64,000 nt of DNA from Rhodobacter viridis. Lineage in GTDB: Bacteria; Pseudomonadota; Alphaproteobacteria; Rhodobacterales; Rhodobacteraceae. The translations under genes were made by a program, and so were the position numbers. How positions within the stretch are numbered: the first letter of the stretch is position 1; each line of letters starts with the position of its first letter. A model generated the notes under the pieces. It was not told the origin of the DNA, made no database searches, and saw only the letters and a program-made list of their open reading frames with translations. The stretch covers positions 101,724-165,723 of the forward strand of contig NZ_QJTK01000009.1 of NCBI RefSeq assembly GCF_003217355.1. The letters are read 5' to 3'. This document shows positions 56,641-64,000 of the stretch, piece after piece.

Positions 56641-57315
56641 TCAGTCGACTGCGGGCACCAGAACCGGCTCGGCCCGCCAATCGTCCGGGAACATCCGCTC
56701 CAGCGCCGCGATCTTCGGCATGTCGACCGTCGCGATATAGGGGTGGTCGGGATAGACGGTCAGGAAATTCTGATGATAGCCCTCGGCCGGGTAAAAGGGC
56801 ACGCCCGGATCGATCTTCGTCACAATGGCGGCCTCGAAGGCCCGGGCGCGGGTGAGCTGATCGATATAGGCTTTCGCGATCCGCGCCTGATCCTCCGAGG
56901 TCGGAAACAGCGCCGAGCGGTATTGCGTGCCGACATCCGGGCCTTGCCGGTTCAGCTGCGTCGGGTCATGCGCGACCGAGAAAAACACATGCAGCAGTTC
57001 CCCATAGCTGATCTGCTTCGGATCGAACACGACCTGAACGGCTTCGGCATGGCCGGTGTCTCCGCCCGAGACCTGATCATAGCTTGCCGTCGTTTCCGCG
57101 CCCCCGGCATAGCCCGAAGTGGCGCTGATCACGCCGTTCAGATGCTGAAACACCCCCTGCACGCCCCAGAAGCAGCCGCCCGCAAAGATCGCGGTTTCGG
57201 GGCCGCTCATCGAGGTTTCATCGACCGAGGGGGGCGGGATCACCCGGCCCTCCTCGGCCAGAACGGGGGTGGCGAAAGACAGGGCAAGCGTCAGGGCAAG
57301 ACCAAGGCGGCGCAT
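56641..57315 (-). CDS. msrA: Exported peptide-methionine (S)-S-oxide reductase MsrA
   Basis: A 224-residue MsrA that reduces methionine-S-sulfoxide in proteins. A Sec signal peptide (about 1-20, ending VLA) exports it. The catalytic C48 lies in AGGCFWG, the only cysteine in the protein, so the usual C-terminal resolving cysteines are missing and regeneration must use an external thiol donor. It is the last gene of the unit msrB, dipZ, msrA. GATCC precedes the ATG at 57315. Confidence 0.9.
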   Translation of the reverse strand: MRRLGLALTLALSFATPVLAEEGRVIPPPSVDETSMSGPETAIFAGGCFWGVQGVFQHLNGVISATSGYAGGAETTASYDQVSGGDTGHAEAVQVVFDPKQISYGELLHVFFSVAHDPTQLNRQGPDVGTQYRSALFPTSEDQARIAKAYIDQLTRARAFEAAIVTKIDPGVPFYPAEGYHQNFLTVYPDHPYIATVDMPKIAALERMFPDDWRAEPVLVPAVD

Positions 57316-57326
57316 TTTGCGATCCT

Positions 57327-59081
57327 TTATCCGAAGGTGAAGGCAAAGGCCTGGACGCCGGGGGCGTCGAAGCGGATCTCGAACAGGTGGTCTGCAACCG
57401 GGCCTTTGGCGCGGTAGAGCTGGTAGAGCCGATCCTCGGTCACGGTGCCGCGGCCCGCGGCGTCGACATCCAGCCCCGCATCGGCCCCGGGGGGCTGGCC
57501 GTCGATCGTCACGGTGAAAGGCACGGGGGTCGCGCCCGGCGCCAGCACCAGATGCAGGTCGCGGGCATGAAAGCGCATCGTGACGCTGCCACCGGGGGCA
57601 GTCAGCTGCGCAGCTTCGGCCCCCACGGTCCAGTCGCCCGCCAGCGCCCATTCGTTCGGCCGAAGATCGGGTGCGGTGTAGCGGTGCGATTGATCGGCGA
57701 TCAATCCCTCAGGATTCAGGTTACCGCTGGCGCGGGCATGGCCCAGGTAGGTCTCGGGCGAGAACACATCTTGCATGTCCGCCGGGGCCGAGACGCCCGC
57801 GGCCTGCACCTGCGCCTTGGTGTCGGGCGCCTGCCCGGCCTCGGCCAGAAGCGTGCGGATCACCTGTTCGGAGTCCTCATAGCCGCCCTCGCCGAAATGG
57901 TGGTGGCGGATCTGGCCCTTCGCATCGACGAAATAATGCGCGGGCCAGTAGCGGTTCGAAAACGCCCGCCAGAGCGCGTAATCGTTATCCAGCGCGACGG
58001 GATAGGTCAGGCCCAGATCCTTGACCGCCTTGGCGACATTGGCCGGGTCTTTTTCAAAGGCAAACTCGGGCGCATGCACGCCGATCACCACCAGCCCCTT
58101 GTCGCGATAGGCGGCGTCCCAGGCCTGCACATGCGGCAGCGCGCGCAGGCAGTTGATGCAGGAATAGGTCCAGAAGTCGATCAGCACGACCTTGCCGCGC
58201 AACTCGGCGGCGGTGAGCGGCGGGGAGTTGAGCCACTGCACGGCGCCGGTCAGATCGGGCATCTGGCCTTCGATCGGCAAAGCCTCAGGCTGGCCTTTCG
58301 CGGTCATGGCCGGGCCCGTCCTCATCGCAGGACCGCCCGTCATCGCCGGAGCCGCCTGCATCACCGCGCCGCTGTCCGGGCCGAACCGGGACAGGAGCGC
58401 CGCCTCGAGCCGGTTCGTCGAAGCGGTCGAGAGACGCGTCAGCACGCCGGTATCAAGGCCAAGCGCAATCGCCGCAACGCCCGCCAGAACCAGCCCCCCA
58501 AGGCCGCGCCGCAGCCCTTCGCCAAAGCCCAGCCCGCGCTTCATCAGCGCAAAGACCCGCCCCCCGGCAAGAAGCGCCACAGCCAAAGCCGTTGCCGCCC
58601 CCAGCGCATAGGCGAACAGAAGCCCCGTCGTCGCAAGGCTCGCCCCGTTCAGCGCCGCTCCGGTCAGGATCAGCCCCAGGATCGGCCCGGCGCAGGGCGC
58701 CCACAAAAGCCCGGTCGCCACCCCCAGCGCGGCCGATCCGAAGACCCCCTCGCCGCGCCCGGAGGCACGGTTGCCCAGCGCGACCAGCGGTCGGGTCAGC
58801 CGCTCGGAGAGCGCGGGGAAGAGCAGCATCAGCCCGAAGACACCGAGCAGCGCCAAAGCGATCCCGCGGCCCCAGCCGTTTGCCGCCACGGCCCAGCCGC
58901 CGCCAAGGGCGGCAAGGCTTGCCACCGCTGCAAAGGCCAGCGCCATTCCGGCGAGCATCGGCAAGCCATTCGTCCAAAAGGGTTTTCCCGCGCGGGCAAA
59001 GACGAAGGGCAGAACCGGCAGGATGCAGGGGCTGAGGATCGTCAGCACCCCGCCGAAGTAAGCCAGAAGGGCAAGTGCCAT
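57327..59081 (-). CDS. dipZ: DipZ-type CcdA/thioredoxin fusion, electron carrier across the membrane
   Basis: A 584-residue fusion. A CcdA-type membrane domain (about 1-215) has the redox cysteines C19 (LSPCILP) and C130 (WAPCAGP). A TlpA-like thioredoxin domain (about 265-410) has C308/C311 (YSCINC). A C-terminal periplasmic beta domain (about 440-584) follows. It would pass cytoplasmic reducing power to periplasmic thiols. Placement between msrB and msrA suggests it reduces these two enzymes. Confidence 0.9.
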   Translation of the reverse strand: MALALLAYFGGVLTILSPCILPVLPFVFARAGKPFWTNGLPMLAGMALAFAAVASLAALGGGWAVAANGWGRGIALALLGVFGLMLLFPALSERLTRPLVALGNRASGRGEGVFGSAALGVATGLLWAPCAGPILGLILTGAALNGASLATTGLLFAYALGAATALAVALLAGGRVFALMKRGLGFGEGLRRGLGGLVLAGVAAIALGLDTGVLTRLSTASTNRLEAALLSRFGPDSGAVMQAAPAMTGGPAMRTGPAMTAKGQPEALPIEGQMPDLTGAVQWLNSPPLTAAELRGKVVLIDFWTYSCINCLRALPHVQAWDAAYRDKGLVVIGVHAPEFAFEKDPANVAKAVKDLGLTYPVALDNDYALWRAFSNRYWPAHYFVDAKGQIRHHHFGEGGYEDSEQVIRTLLAEAGQAPDTKAQVQAAGVSAPADMQDVFSPETYLGHARASGNLNPEGLIADQSHRYTAPDLRPNEWALAGDWTVGAEAAQLTAPGGSVTMRFHARDLHLVLAPGATPVPFTVTIDGQPPGADAGLDVDAAGRGTVTEDRLYQLYRAKGPVADHLFEIRFDAPGVQAFAFTFG

Positions 59082-59084
59082 CGG

Positions 59085-59558
59085 TCAGGCCGCGGCGGGG
59101 GTGAAGGTCATCGCGACTCCGTTCATGCAGTAGCGCAGCCCGGTCGGCGGCGGGCCGTCCTCGAAGACATGGCCCAGATGGCCGCCGCAGCGGGCACAAT
59201 GCACCTCGGTCCGGGTCATCATCAGCGCACCGTCGATGCGGGTGCCCACCGCGGTCTCGGAAATCGGCTGATAGAAACTGGGCCAACCGGTGCCACTGTC
59301 GAACTTCGTGTCAGAGGAAAACAAGGGCAGCGCGCAGCCCGCACAGGCGAAGGTGCCCTTGCGGTGTTCCTGCTCCAAGGGGCTCGTGTAGGGATATTCC
59401 GTGCCCTCCTTGCGCAGCACCGAATAGGCCTCGGGCGTCAGAAGCTTGCGCCACTCGTCATCGCTGTGCACGACTTCGAACGTTTCGGCCGGCGCCTTGT
59501 GCGGCGCCAGCCCGACGGCGGCCAGACCCACCGACAACAGCAGATTTCTCCGGTTCAT
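59085..59558 (-). CDS. msrB: Exported peptide-methionine (R)-S-oxide reductase MsrB
   Basis: A 157-residue MsrB acting on methionine-R-sulfoxide. A signal peptide with NRRNLLL (twin-arginine-like) spans about 1-25. Zinc cysteines are C72/C75 and C121/C124, and the catalytic C144 is in RYCMNG. The usual resolving cysteine position in FDSGTGWPSF is T90, so the enzyme is of the one-cysteine type. GGAGGAG precedes the ATG at 59558. It is three bases ahead of dipZ. Confidence 0.92.
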   Translation of the reverse strand: MNRRNLLLSVGLAAVGLAPHKAPAETFEVVHSDDEWRKLLTPEAYSVLRKEGTEYPYTSPLEQEHRKGTFACAGCALPLFSSDTKFDSGTGWPSFYQPISETAVGTRIDGALMMTRTEVHCARCGGHLGHVFEDGPPPTGLRYCMNGVAMTFTPAAA

Positions 59559-59645
59559 GCGCTCCTCCGCAGCTTGATCCGGAGCACCAGTTAGGGCGCT
59601 AACGGCCGCTGTCACGGGTCCGCGGCCAAAGCTTTCGTGAGCTGG

Positions 59646-60611
59646 TTAAAAGATCGCGTGATCGCCGCGGTCATCGGCAATCTCGCCGCGCAGCATCGCG
59701 GCGACGTAATCCTCGAACCTGTCGGTGCCATATTCCGGCGTCGCATCAGGATCATAGCAGCCCTTGGCCGGGTTCCACAGCAGCATCGATTCCGAGGCGT
59801 AATAGCGCCCGATCTTTGCCAGCTCGGCCTTGCCCGCAAGCTTCGGGGAAAATTTGCCCAGAACCGTCAGCACGCCGACGATGGCATCCATCAGTTTCGG
59901 CGTCACATGCTTGATCTTCACGGGCTTGCCCGTCAGCCGTTCCAGCATCGCCGCCTGATCGAGCGGCGTCATCGCCGGTCCCGGGCCGCCAATCGGCAGC
60001 ACCTTGCGGATCTTGTCGGGATCATTGAGGCAGGAGGTGATGAACCGCCCCAGATCGGCATCGGAAATCGGCTTGCAGGCAGTGATGCGCCCGTCGCCAA
60101 AGACAAGGAAGGGCTTGCCCTTCTGCACCCGCGGGATCTGCCCGGAGAGCGACTTGAAGAACGCCGTCGGCCGCACGATCGACCATTCAAGCGGCGAGCC
60201 GCGCAGCTGCGATTCAAAAGCCAGCTTGGCCTTCTGGAATTGCAGATAGGGCTTTTGCACGCAGATGGCCGAGAGCAGCACGAATTTGCGCACCCGCGCC
60301 TCCATCGCCGCTTCCAGCGCATGGGCATGGGCGCGGTCATCGATGGCCCAGGCGTCGGCGGGCAGCCCGGTGCGCGAGGCAAGGCAGGACACGATCGCGG
60401 CGCAGGGATGATCCTTCAGCAGCCGGGCCACGGTGTCGGGATGGCTCACGTCGCCCTCGATCAGCGTGCAGCCGGGCAGCTTGGCGGGATCGGTGCCGGG
60501 ACGCACCAGCGCCCAGACGCCATGCCCCTCGGCCAGCAGCGCAGCGGCAGTGGCGCGGCCGATGGTGCCGGTGCCCCCCAGCAAAAGCACACGGAATTTC
60601 AGATCTTTCAT
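59646..60611 (-). CDS. bciA: Divinyl chlorophyllide a 8-vinyl-reductase BciA
   Basis: A 321-residue NADPH-dependent reductase that makes monovinyl chlorophyllide in bacteriochlorophyll synthesis. It has the Rossmann motif LLLGGTGTIGRATAAAL, and the blocks VSCLASRTG, LLSAICVQKPYLQFQ, SIVRPTAFFKSLSGQ and GRYYASESML align with plant DVR and bacterial BciA. It shows that the host makes bacteriochlorophyll. It stands outside a photosynthesis gene cluster, between msrB and mop. Confidence 0.95.
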   Translation of the reverse strand: MKDLKFRVLLLGGTGTIGRATAAALLAEGHGVWALVRPGTDPAKLPGCTLIEGDVSHPDTVARLLKDHPCAAIVSCLASRTGLPADAWAIDDRAHAHALEAAMEARVRKFVLLSAICVQKPYLQFQKAKLAFESQLRGSPLEWSIVRPTAFFKSLSGQIPRVQKGKPFLVFGDGRITACKPISDADLGRFITSCLNDPDKIRKVLPIGGPGPAMTPLDQAAMLERLTGKPVKIKHVTPKLMDAIVGVLTVLGKFSPKLAGKAELAKIGRYYASESMLLWNPAKGCYDPDATPEYGTDRFEDYVAAMLRGEIADDRGDHAIF

Positions 60612-60683
60612 CGCAAGGCCCCCTTATCGCGTCCGCACCTTAGCAGGATGAACGGGCGCGGCCAGACGCAGTTTGGCGCAGGG

Positions 60684-60720
60684 GAAACGAAAGGGGCGCA
60701 GACCCCGCGGCCTGCGCCCC
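60684..60720 (-). terminator. Terminator of mop
   Basis: On the minus strand a 9-bp stem GGGGCGCAG/CTGCGCCCC with a 10-base loop is followed by TTTCGTTTC. It lies between the mop stop and the bciA start. Confidence 0.75.
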
Positions 60721-60739
60721 CGAACGTCAGATGTGGCGA

Positions 60740-60946
60740 TCAGTTCTTGCCGACGATCACGTCGGAGGCCTTGATGATCGCGCAGGCCTCGTCGCCGACC
60801 TTCAGCGCGAGGTCGGCGGCAGCTTCATTGGTGATGGAGGCGGTGACGATGGTCCCGCCGATGTCGATCTTGACATGGGTTGTGACATTGCCGGTTTCGA
60901 CGGCGGTCACCTTGCCCGCCAGAATGTTGCGTGCGCTGAGTTTCAT
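60740..60946 (-). CDS. mop: Molbindin-type molybdate-binding protein Mop
   Basis: A 68-residue single Mop/TOBE domain (MKLSARNILAGKVTAVETG), which forms a hexamer that stores molybdate. In R. capsulatus the mop gene is controlled by the ModE-like regulators MopA/MopB according to molybdenum. The ATG at 60946 gives the family length, and AAAGGA lies upstream. It is downstream of a nif operon, so molybdenum supply for nitrogenase is the likely theme. Confidence 0.92.
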   Translation of the reverse strand: MKLSARNILAGKVTAVETGNVTTHVKIDIGGTIVTASITNEAAADLALKVGDEACAIIKASDVIVGKN

Positions 60947-61031
60947 CGGGGTGTCCTTTCCCGGAACGATTGAGTCCATTTTTGCCAATTTCTTGCGGCA
61001 GGATCACTGTTGACCTTTGCTAGACCTTTGA

Positions 61032-61056
61032 CAATATGAGAAAAATCTACATATCG
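61032..61056 (-). promoter_or_regulatory. Possible Mo-box upstream of mop
   Basis: On the minus strand CGATATG-11-CATATTG is an imperfect inverted repeat (6 of 7 arm bases match) about 86 bases before the mop ATG. It resembles ModE/MopA binding sites (CGNTATAT-type). The site is inferred from position and symmetry only. Confidence 0.5.
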
Positions 61057-61057
61057 A

Positions 61058-61080
61058 AGCCATGCGGTGACCGCATGGCT
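61058..61080. terminator. Hairpin after the SIR2-like nif gene
   Basis: A 10-bp stem AGCCATGCGG/CCGCATGGCT with loop TGA begins 26 bases past the SIR2-like stop (minus strand). No U-run follows directly, so a terminator role is only likely, not certain. Confidence 0.5.
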
Positions 61081-61106
61081 CCTCTTCCGGTGGTGGGACG
61101 CAGACC

Positions 61107-61940
61107 TTAGCCCTCGGGGACGGTCAGCAGGTCGGTCAGCGCCGAAAGCGGCAGATCGAGGCGACGAATCTCCAATTCCTCAAGGAATTTCTCCTCCATC
61201 CGCGTCAGCGGACCGGAGATCACCGCGACATGGCCCACGCCCGAACGCTTGGTGATCTGGCGTGCGTAAATCCGCAGCAACTGATCATCAAAGCGGCAGC
61301 CAAGGAACAGGAAGGGCCGCCCGGTGCGACGTTCGCGGACCTCTTCCGGGATCGGCGTCTGGATGTCGATCTCGGTCAGCACCTCGACGTAATCGGCATC
61401 CGAGAGCAGGAACGACGACCCCATCCGCACGAGGCCATTCGGTTTGTAGAGCAGCGACTTCCACGCCGGATCGGCGGCCGCGACGGGTTCGCCGAAACTG
61501 TCGAAGGCGGCAGTGAAGGCCTCGGAATGCGTCCCCGCCCGGCTGATCCCCTGTACCAGCCCCCAATCGCCATCGCCGGGGCCAAAGGCGCGCAGGAGGC
61601 CCTCGTCATACCAGGTGTCGACGACCATCGGCACCCGCATCGAGGCCAGCCAGTCATGCACCGGATTGGGCCGATCCGGGCGACCGACGAAAGCCTTGCG
61701 CACCAGCGCATCCAGCGTCGCGCGAAACTTCCGGCTTTCGATATATTGCGCCACCGACCACAGATTGCCCGAAGCCCGGCGCGGCACCCGCACTTCGGCC
61801 TCGAGACGGCGGCACAGCTCGGCCGTCGTGCCGGGCGCCTGCCCGCCCGACAGCGCCGAGACCTCGGGGCCAAGATAGGGGATGCGGCGGCCCGCCCCCA
61901 CCTCGGCCATCACAGCTTCCAGAATCTCGGTGTCGGTCAT
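61107..61940 (-). CDS. SIR2-like domain protein of the nif operon
   Basis: A 277-residue protein with a SIR2-like (SIR2_2 type) fold. RRIPYLGPEVSALSGG resembles the NAD-binding N-terminus, and VVDTWYDEGLL and FLFLGCRFDDQLLRIYARQ follow. It is the last gene of nifB-LRV-nifZ-nifT, two bases after nifT. SIR2-like genes recur in nif clusters of other diazotrophs. No role is known, and NAD(+)-dependent regulation of nitrogenase is a guess. Confidence 0.75.
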   Translation of the reverse strand: MTDTEILEAVMAEVGAGRRIPYLGPEVSALSGGQAPGTTAELCRRLEAEVRVPRRASGNLWSVAQYIESRKFRATLDALVRKAFVGRPDRPNPVHDWLASMRVPMVVDTWYDEGLLRAFGPGDGDWGLVQGISRAGTHSEAFTAAFDSFGEPVAAADPAWKSLLYKPNGLVRMGSSFLLSDADYVEVLTEIDIQTPIPEEVRERRTGRPFLFLGCRFDDQLLRIYARQITKRSGVGHVAVISGPLTRMEEKFLEELEIRRLDLPLSALTDLLTVPEG

Positions 61941-61942
61941 GG

Positions 61943-62155
61943 TCAGTCCTCGTCGGAAAGCTTGCGCGCCTCGACCGTCACCGGCAGCTGCGGCGGGGTG
62001 TCGAAGGCGGGCATGGCAAAGACCCAGCCATTGGCGAGCTTCGCCCAGCCGCCCCAGAGCCCGGGTTTTTCCTGCTCGACCACCATCTCCTCGAGGTCCT
62101 TCTTCGGCACATAGGCTTCGATGCCCTTGGCGGTTTCGCGGATCATCACTTTCAT
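61943..62155 (-). CDS. nifT: Nitrogen fixation protein NifT/FixU
   Basis: A 70-residue NifT (MKVMIRETAKGIEAYVPKKD, LWGGWAKLANGW). Function not well defined; NifT is usually cotranscribed with nif maturation genes and is dispensable in some organisms. The start overlaps the nifZ stop (ATGA). Confidence 0.93.
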   Translation of the reverse strand: MKVMIRETAKGIEAYVPKKDLEEMVVEQEKPGLWGGWAKLANGWVFAMPAFDTPPQLPVTVEARKLSDED

Positions 62156-62505
62156 CGGGGCAGTTCCTTCGCGGGTTGGGCGAGCATGTCGCGGGTCACG
62201 ATGTGGGATTGCAGTTGCCGCTCGCCGCTGCTGGTGCGGGCGGCCTCGGCCGGTTTGATTTCTTTCTCGCGCATGCCGACGATCGAGCCGCGCTCGATGA
62301 AGTCGATGGCGTAGATGTAGAATTGCGACAGGAACACGCCGATGTCGCGGACATAGCCGACATCGCCCTTTTTCACGACAATGTCGCCGATCTCGAAACC
62401 GGGCATGGTGCCGTCGTTCTTCACCTGCTTGCGGGCGATCACCTTGTCGCCCGGCAGATAGGCGGGGGCGCGGTAGACCTCGATTTCGCGGTCGTCGGTC
62501 GACAT
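62152..62505 (-). CDS. nifZ: Nitrogen fixation protein NifZ
   Basis: A 117-residue NifZ, which assists maturation of the second P-cluster of the MoFe protein. The core GDKVIARKQVKNDGTMPGFE and GDVGYVRDIGVFL match. It overlaps nifT and lies three bases after the LRV gene. Confidence 0.93.
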   Translation of the reverse strand: MSTDDREIEVYRAPAYLPGDKVIARKQVKNDGTMPGFEIGDIVVKKGDVGYVRDIGVFLSQFYIYAIDFIERGSIVGMREKEIKPAEAARTSSGERQLQSHIVTRDMLAQPAKELPR

Positions 62506-62508
62506 GGG

Positions 62509-63246
62509 TCACTCCTCGATATGGGCGAGCCGGTGGATTGCGGTCTCGCGGATGATGTCTTCGGGGTCGGCGACGAGGCGGCGCAACTCATTCCGCCCGC
62601 CCTCTTCGGCAACGGTGTGGCGCACGCGGATGTCGTCGTCGGCCACGAACAGCGCAGGCCGCCGCCGCGCCGCCACCCGGCGCACCAATGGCTCGGGGTC
62701 GGTGCGAAAGCGGTCGAGAAAGGCGGGCGCGATGCGGCGGGCCACTTCCGAGCGCACCTCGGGATCGGGGTCCGCGGTCAGCATCGGCAAAAGCCCCGGA
62801 TCGGCACGGCGGGCGACGATCAGACGGACGTACCCATCCTTGTCCTGCAACATCGGCAAAAGCTTTCCGGGCGGCAACCGATGCGCGACCGCGATCCGCA
62901 CCGCGCGCTCGGGGTCGTTGATCAGCCGCTCGGCATGCGAGGCGGGCAGACGCAGCACCGCCATGCCCCGCACCGCCGGATCGGGATCGTGCATCAGCCG
63001 CGGCAGCCGGAAAACCGAGGCCGTCCGCGCCGCATTCACCCGGGTTTCGAAATAGGGATGGCTCAGGTTCTCATCCGCCAGTTCCGGGTTGAGCAGGAAG
63101 AACCGCTCGATCCGCTTGGCGTAACGGTCATTCAGGCAAGACCAGCCCAGCCCGCATTGCCCGCTCTCCAGCCGGTCATGGAACCGGCAGGCGCCGCAAT
63201 CAAGCGCCTCGCCAGTCCAATCAAGGGGTTCGGGGCCTTCGGGCAT
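62509..63246 (-). CDS. LRV (leucine-rich repeat variant) 4Fe-4S protein
   Basis: A 245-residue protein with an N-terminal cluster-binding region C17, C20, C31, C37 (CGACRFHDRLESGQCGLGW) followed by LRV repeats of about 24 residues (DPDPEVRSEVARR, DPERAVRIAVAHR). It matches the Azotobacter LRV Fe-S protein family found near nifB. Function unknown. The ATG at 63246 has GAGGA and lies seven bases after the nifB stop; a long upstream extension in frame is not coding. Confidence 0.88.
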   Translation of the reverse strand: MPEGPEPLDWTGEALDCGACRFHDRLESGQCGLGWSCLNDRYAKRIERFFLLNPELADENLSHPYFETRVNAARTASVFRLPRLMHDPDPAVRGMAVLRLPASHAERLINDPERAVRIAVAHRLPPGKLLPMLQDKDGYVRLIVARRADPGLLPMLTADPDPEVRSEVARRIAPAFLDRFRTDPEPLVRRVAARRRPALFVADDDIRVRHTVAEEGGRNELRRLVADPEDIIRETAIHRLAHIEE

Positions 63247-63253
63247 CGGATCC

Positions 63254-64000
63254 TCAGGCGCTTTGCGCTTGTTTCTGGGCCATTTTTTCGCGGTAAAGCG
63301 CAAGGACGGCGGTTTCGATGTAGTCATGCGCCCAGGTGTCGCGGGCGGTGATGCCGGCGATGGCCAGGCCCTCGCGCGGGCAGTCGCCGATCTTTGCCAC
63401 CAGAACCGTGTCGATGCCGTCGAGCGTCGCGATGACGCGCTCGAGCCGGTCCTCCTCGCCGCCGCCATCGACGCAGTAGTTGTCGCAGCGGCGGTGAAAG
63501 GCGAAGCGCACCCCCGTCGCGTCGACCTCGAAGACCTGGAATTCCGTCGCATGGCCGAAATGCTGGTTGATCCGCCCGCCGCCCTGTGTCGTCACCGCGA
63601 CGAGGAGTTTCGGCGACGTGGCCGCCACCGCGGCTTCGGTCGCGGCCTGCGCGGCTTCGGCCGCGGCGCGGCGGTCTTCGCGCTCGGCCACCACCCAGTC
63701 GCGATAGGTTTCCCGCGCGGCGCCGTCATAGACCGGGGCCTCGGGCACGAGGTCCAGAGTGAAGTCCTGGCCCCGATCTTCGCCGAGCAACCCCACCGCA
63801 TCGGCGCGGCATTGGCGGCAATGCTTCATCAGATTGGCGCCCCCCGCGCAGGCCTCCTGCACCGCCAGAAGCTCGGCCGCAGTCGGACCCCGCTGCCCGG
63901 TCAGACCGAAATGCGTGCCATGTTCGGGCGCGGAAATCAGCGGCATGATGTTGTGGAGGAACGCGCCGCGGCGTTTGACTTCCTTGTTCACCTCGAGGAG
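63254..64000 (-). CDS. nifB: Nitrogenase cofactor biosynthesis protein NifB (5' end off the window)
   Basis: The C-terminal 248 residues of NifB, the radical-SAM enzyme that makes NifB-co, the FeMo-cofactor core. Visible are the end of the barrel (RRGAFLHNIMPLISAPEHG), the HCRQCRADAVGLLGEDRG block, and a C-terminal NifX/NafY-like domain (INQHFGHATEFQVFEVD). The SAM CxxxCxxC motif is beyond base 64000. R. capsulatus has two nifB copies, and I cannot say which one this is. Confidence 0.95.
   Translation of the reverse strand, partial: LLEVNKEVKRRGAFLHNIMPLISAPEHGTHFGLTGQRGPTAAELLAVQEACAGGANLMKHCRQCRADAVGLLGEDRGQDFTLDLVPEAPVYDGAARETYRDWVVAEREDRRAAAEAAQAATEAAVAATSPKLLVAVTTQGGGRINQHFGHATEFQVFEVDATGVRFAFHRRCDNYCVDGGGEEDRLERVIATLDGIDTVLVAKIGDCPREGLAIAGITARDTWAHDYIETAVLALYREKMAQKQAQSA

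Noticed and set aside
59590..59603. Short inverted repeat GTTAG-GGCG-CTAAC between bciA and msrB
   Set aside because: Arms of five bases only and no known match. It may be chance.

Overview
The window is a GC-rich alphaproteobacterial chromosome segment. Its gene content points to a photosynthetic, nitrogen-fixing member of the Rhodobacteraceae, most likely Rhodobacter capsulatus or a very close relative. The main evidence is an 8-vinyl reductase for bacteriochlorophyll (bciA), a nif operon (nifB, LRV protein, nifZ, nifT) beside the molbindin gene mop, the ethylmalonyl-CoA pathway pair ccr/ecm, and a compact bioMNY biotin transporter. The species name is inferred from gene content. I saw no rRNA, tRNA, CRISPR array, prophage or insertion sequence, and coding density is very high.

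Layout, 1-12 kb: partial xerC with DUF484, a transaldolase-like gene, priA, prmA, a small membrane protein, a DUF1127 protein, ruvCAB with a possible SOS box, a group III truncated haemoglobin, and the ycjXF pair. 12-18 kb: truA, then four surface-polysaccharide genes (epimerase/dehydratase, sugar transferase, epimerase, Wza-like exporter), then ilvE. 18.5-30 kb: a universal stress protein, nfu-tsaB-rimI, a nucleoside ABC importer coupled to a purine nucleoside phosphorylase, a TauE-type exporter with its partner protein, a stand-alone Lrp sensor domain and a RecD-like helicase. 30-34 kb: ethylmalonyl-CoA mutase and crotonyl-CoA carboxylase/reductase, transcribed divergently around a small secreted protein. 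34-43.7 kb: a ROK regulator, a three-gene glycolipid-like operon, bioMNY and cydDC.

43.7-56.6 kb: two paralogous cytochrome P450 genes flank a Crp/Fnr-type regulator and a complete chemotaxis operon (STAS, cheY, cheA, cheW, mcp, cheW, cheR, cheB). The operon ends in an unusual soluble protein with two degenerate chemoreceptor hairpin tips. 56.6-59.6 kb: an exported methionine sulfoxide repair operon (msrB, a CcdA/thioredoxin fusion, msrA) in which both reductases lack the usual resolving cysteine. 59.6-64 kb: bciA, mop with a possible Mo-box, and the 3' part of a nifB operon that also encodes a SIR2-like protein.

A dispersed intergenic repeat with the core TTCWTCTTG..YCAAATA occurs six times, twice as an inverted pair. 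The strongest candidates for undescribed biology are the double-hairpin chemotaxis protein, the MsrA/MsrB/DipZ repair operon and the SIR2-like nif protein.
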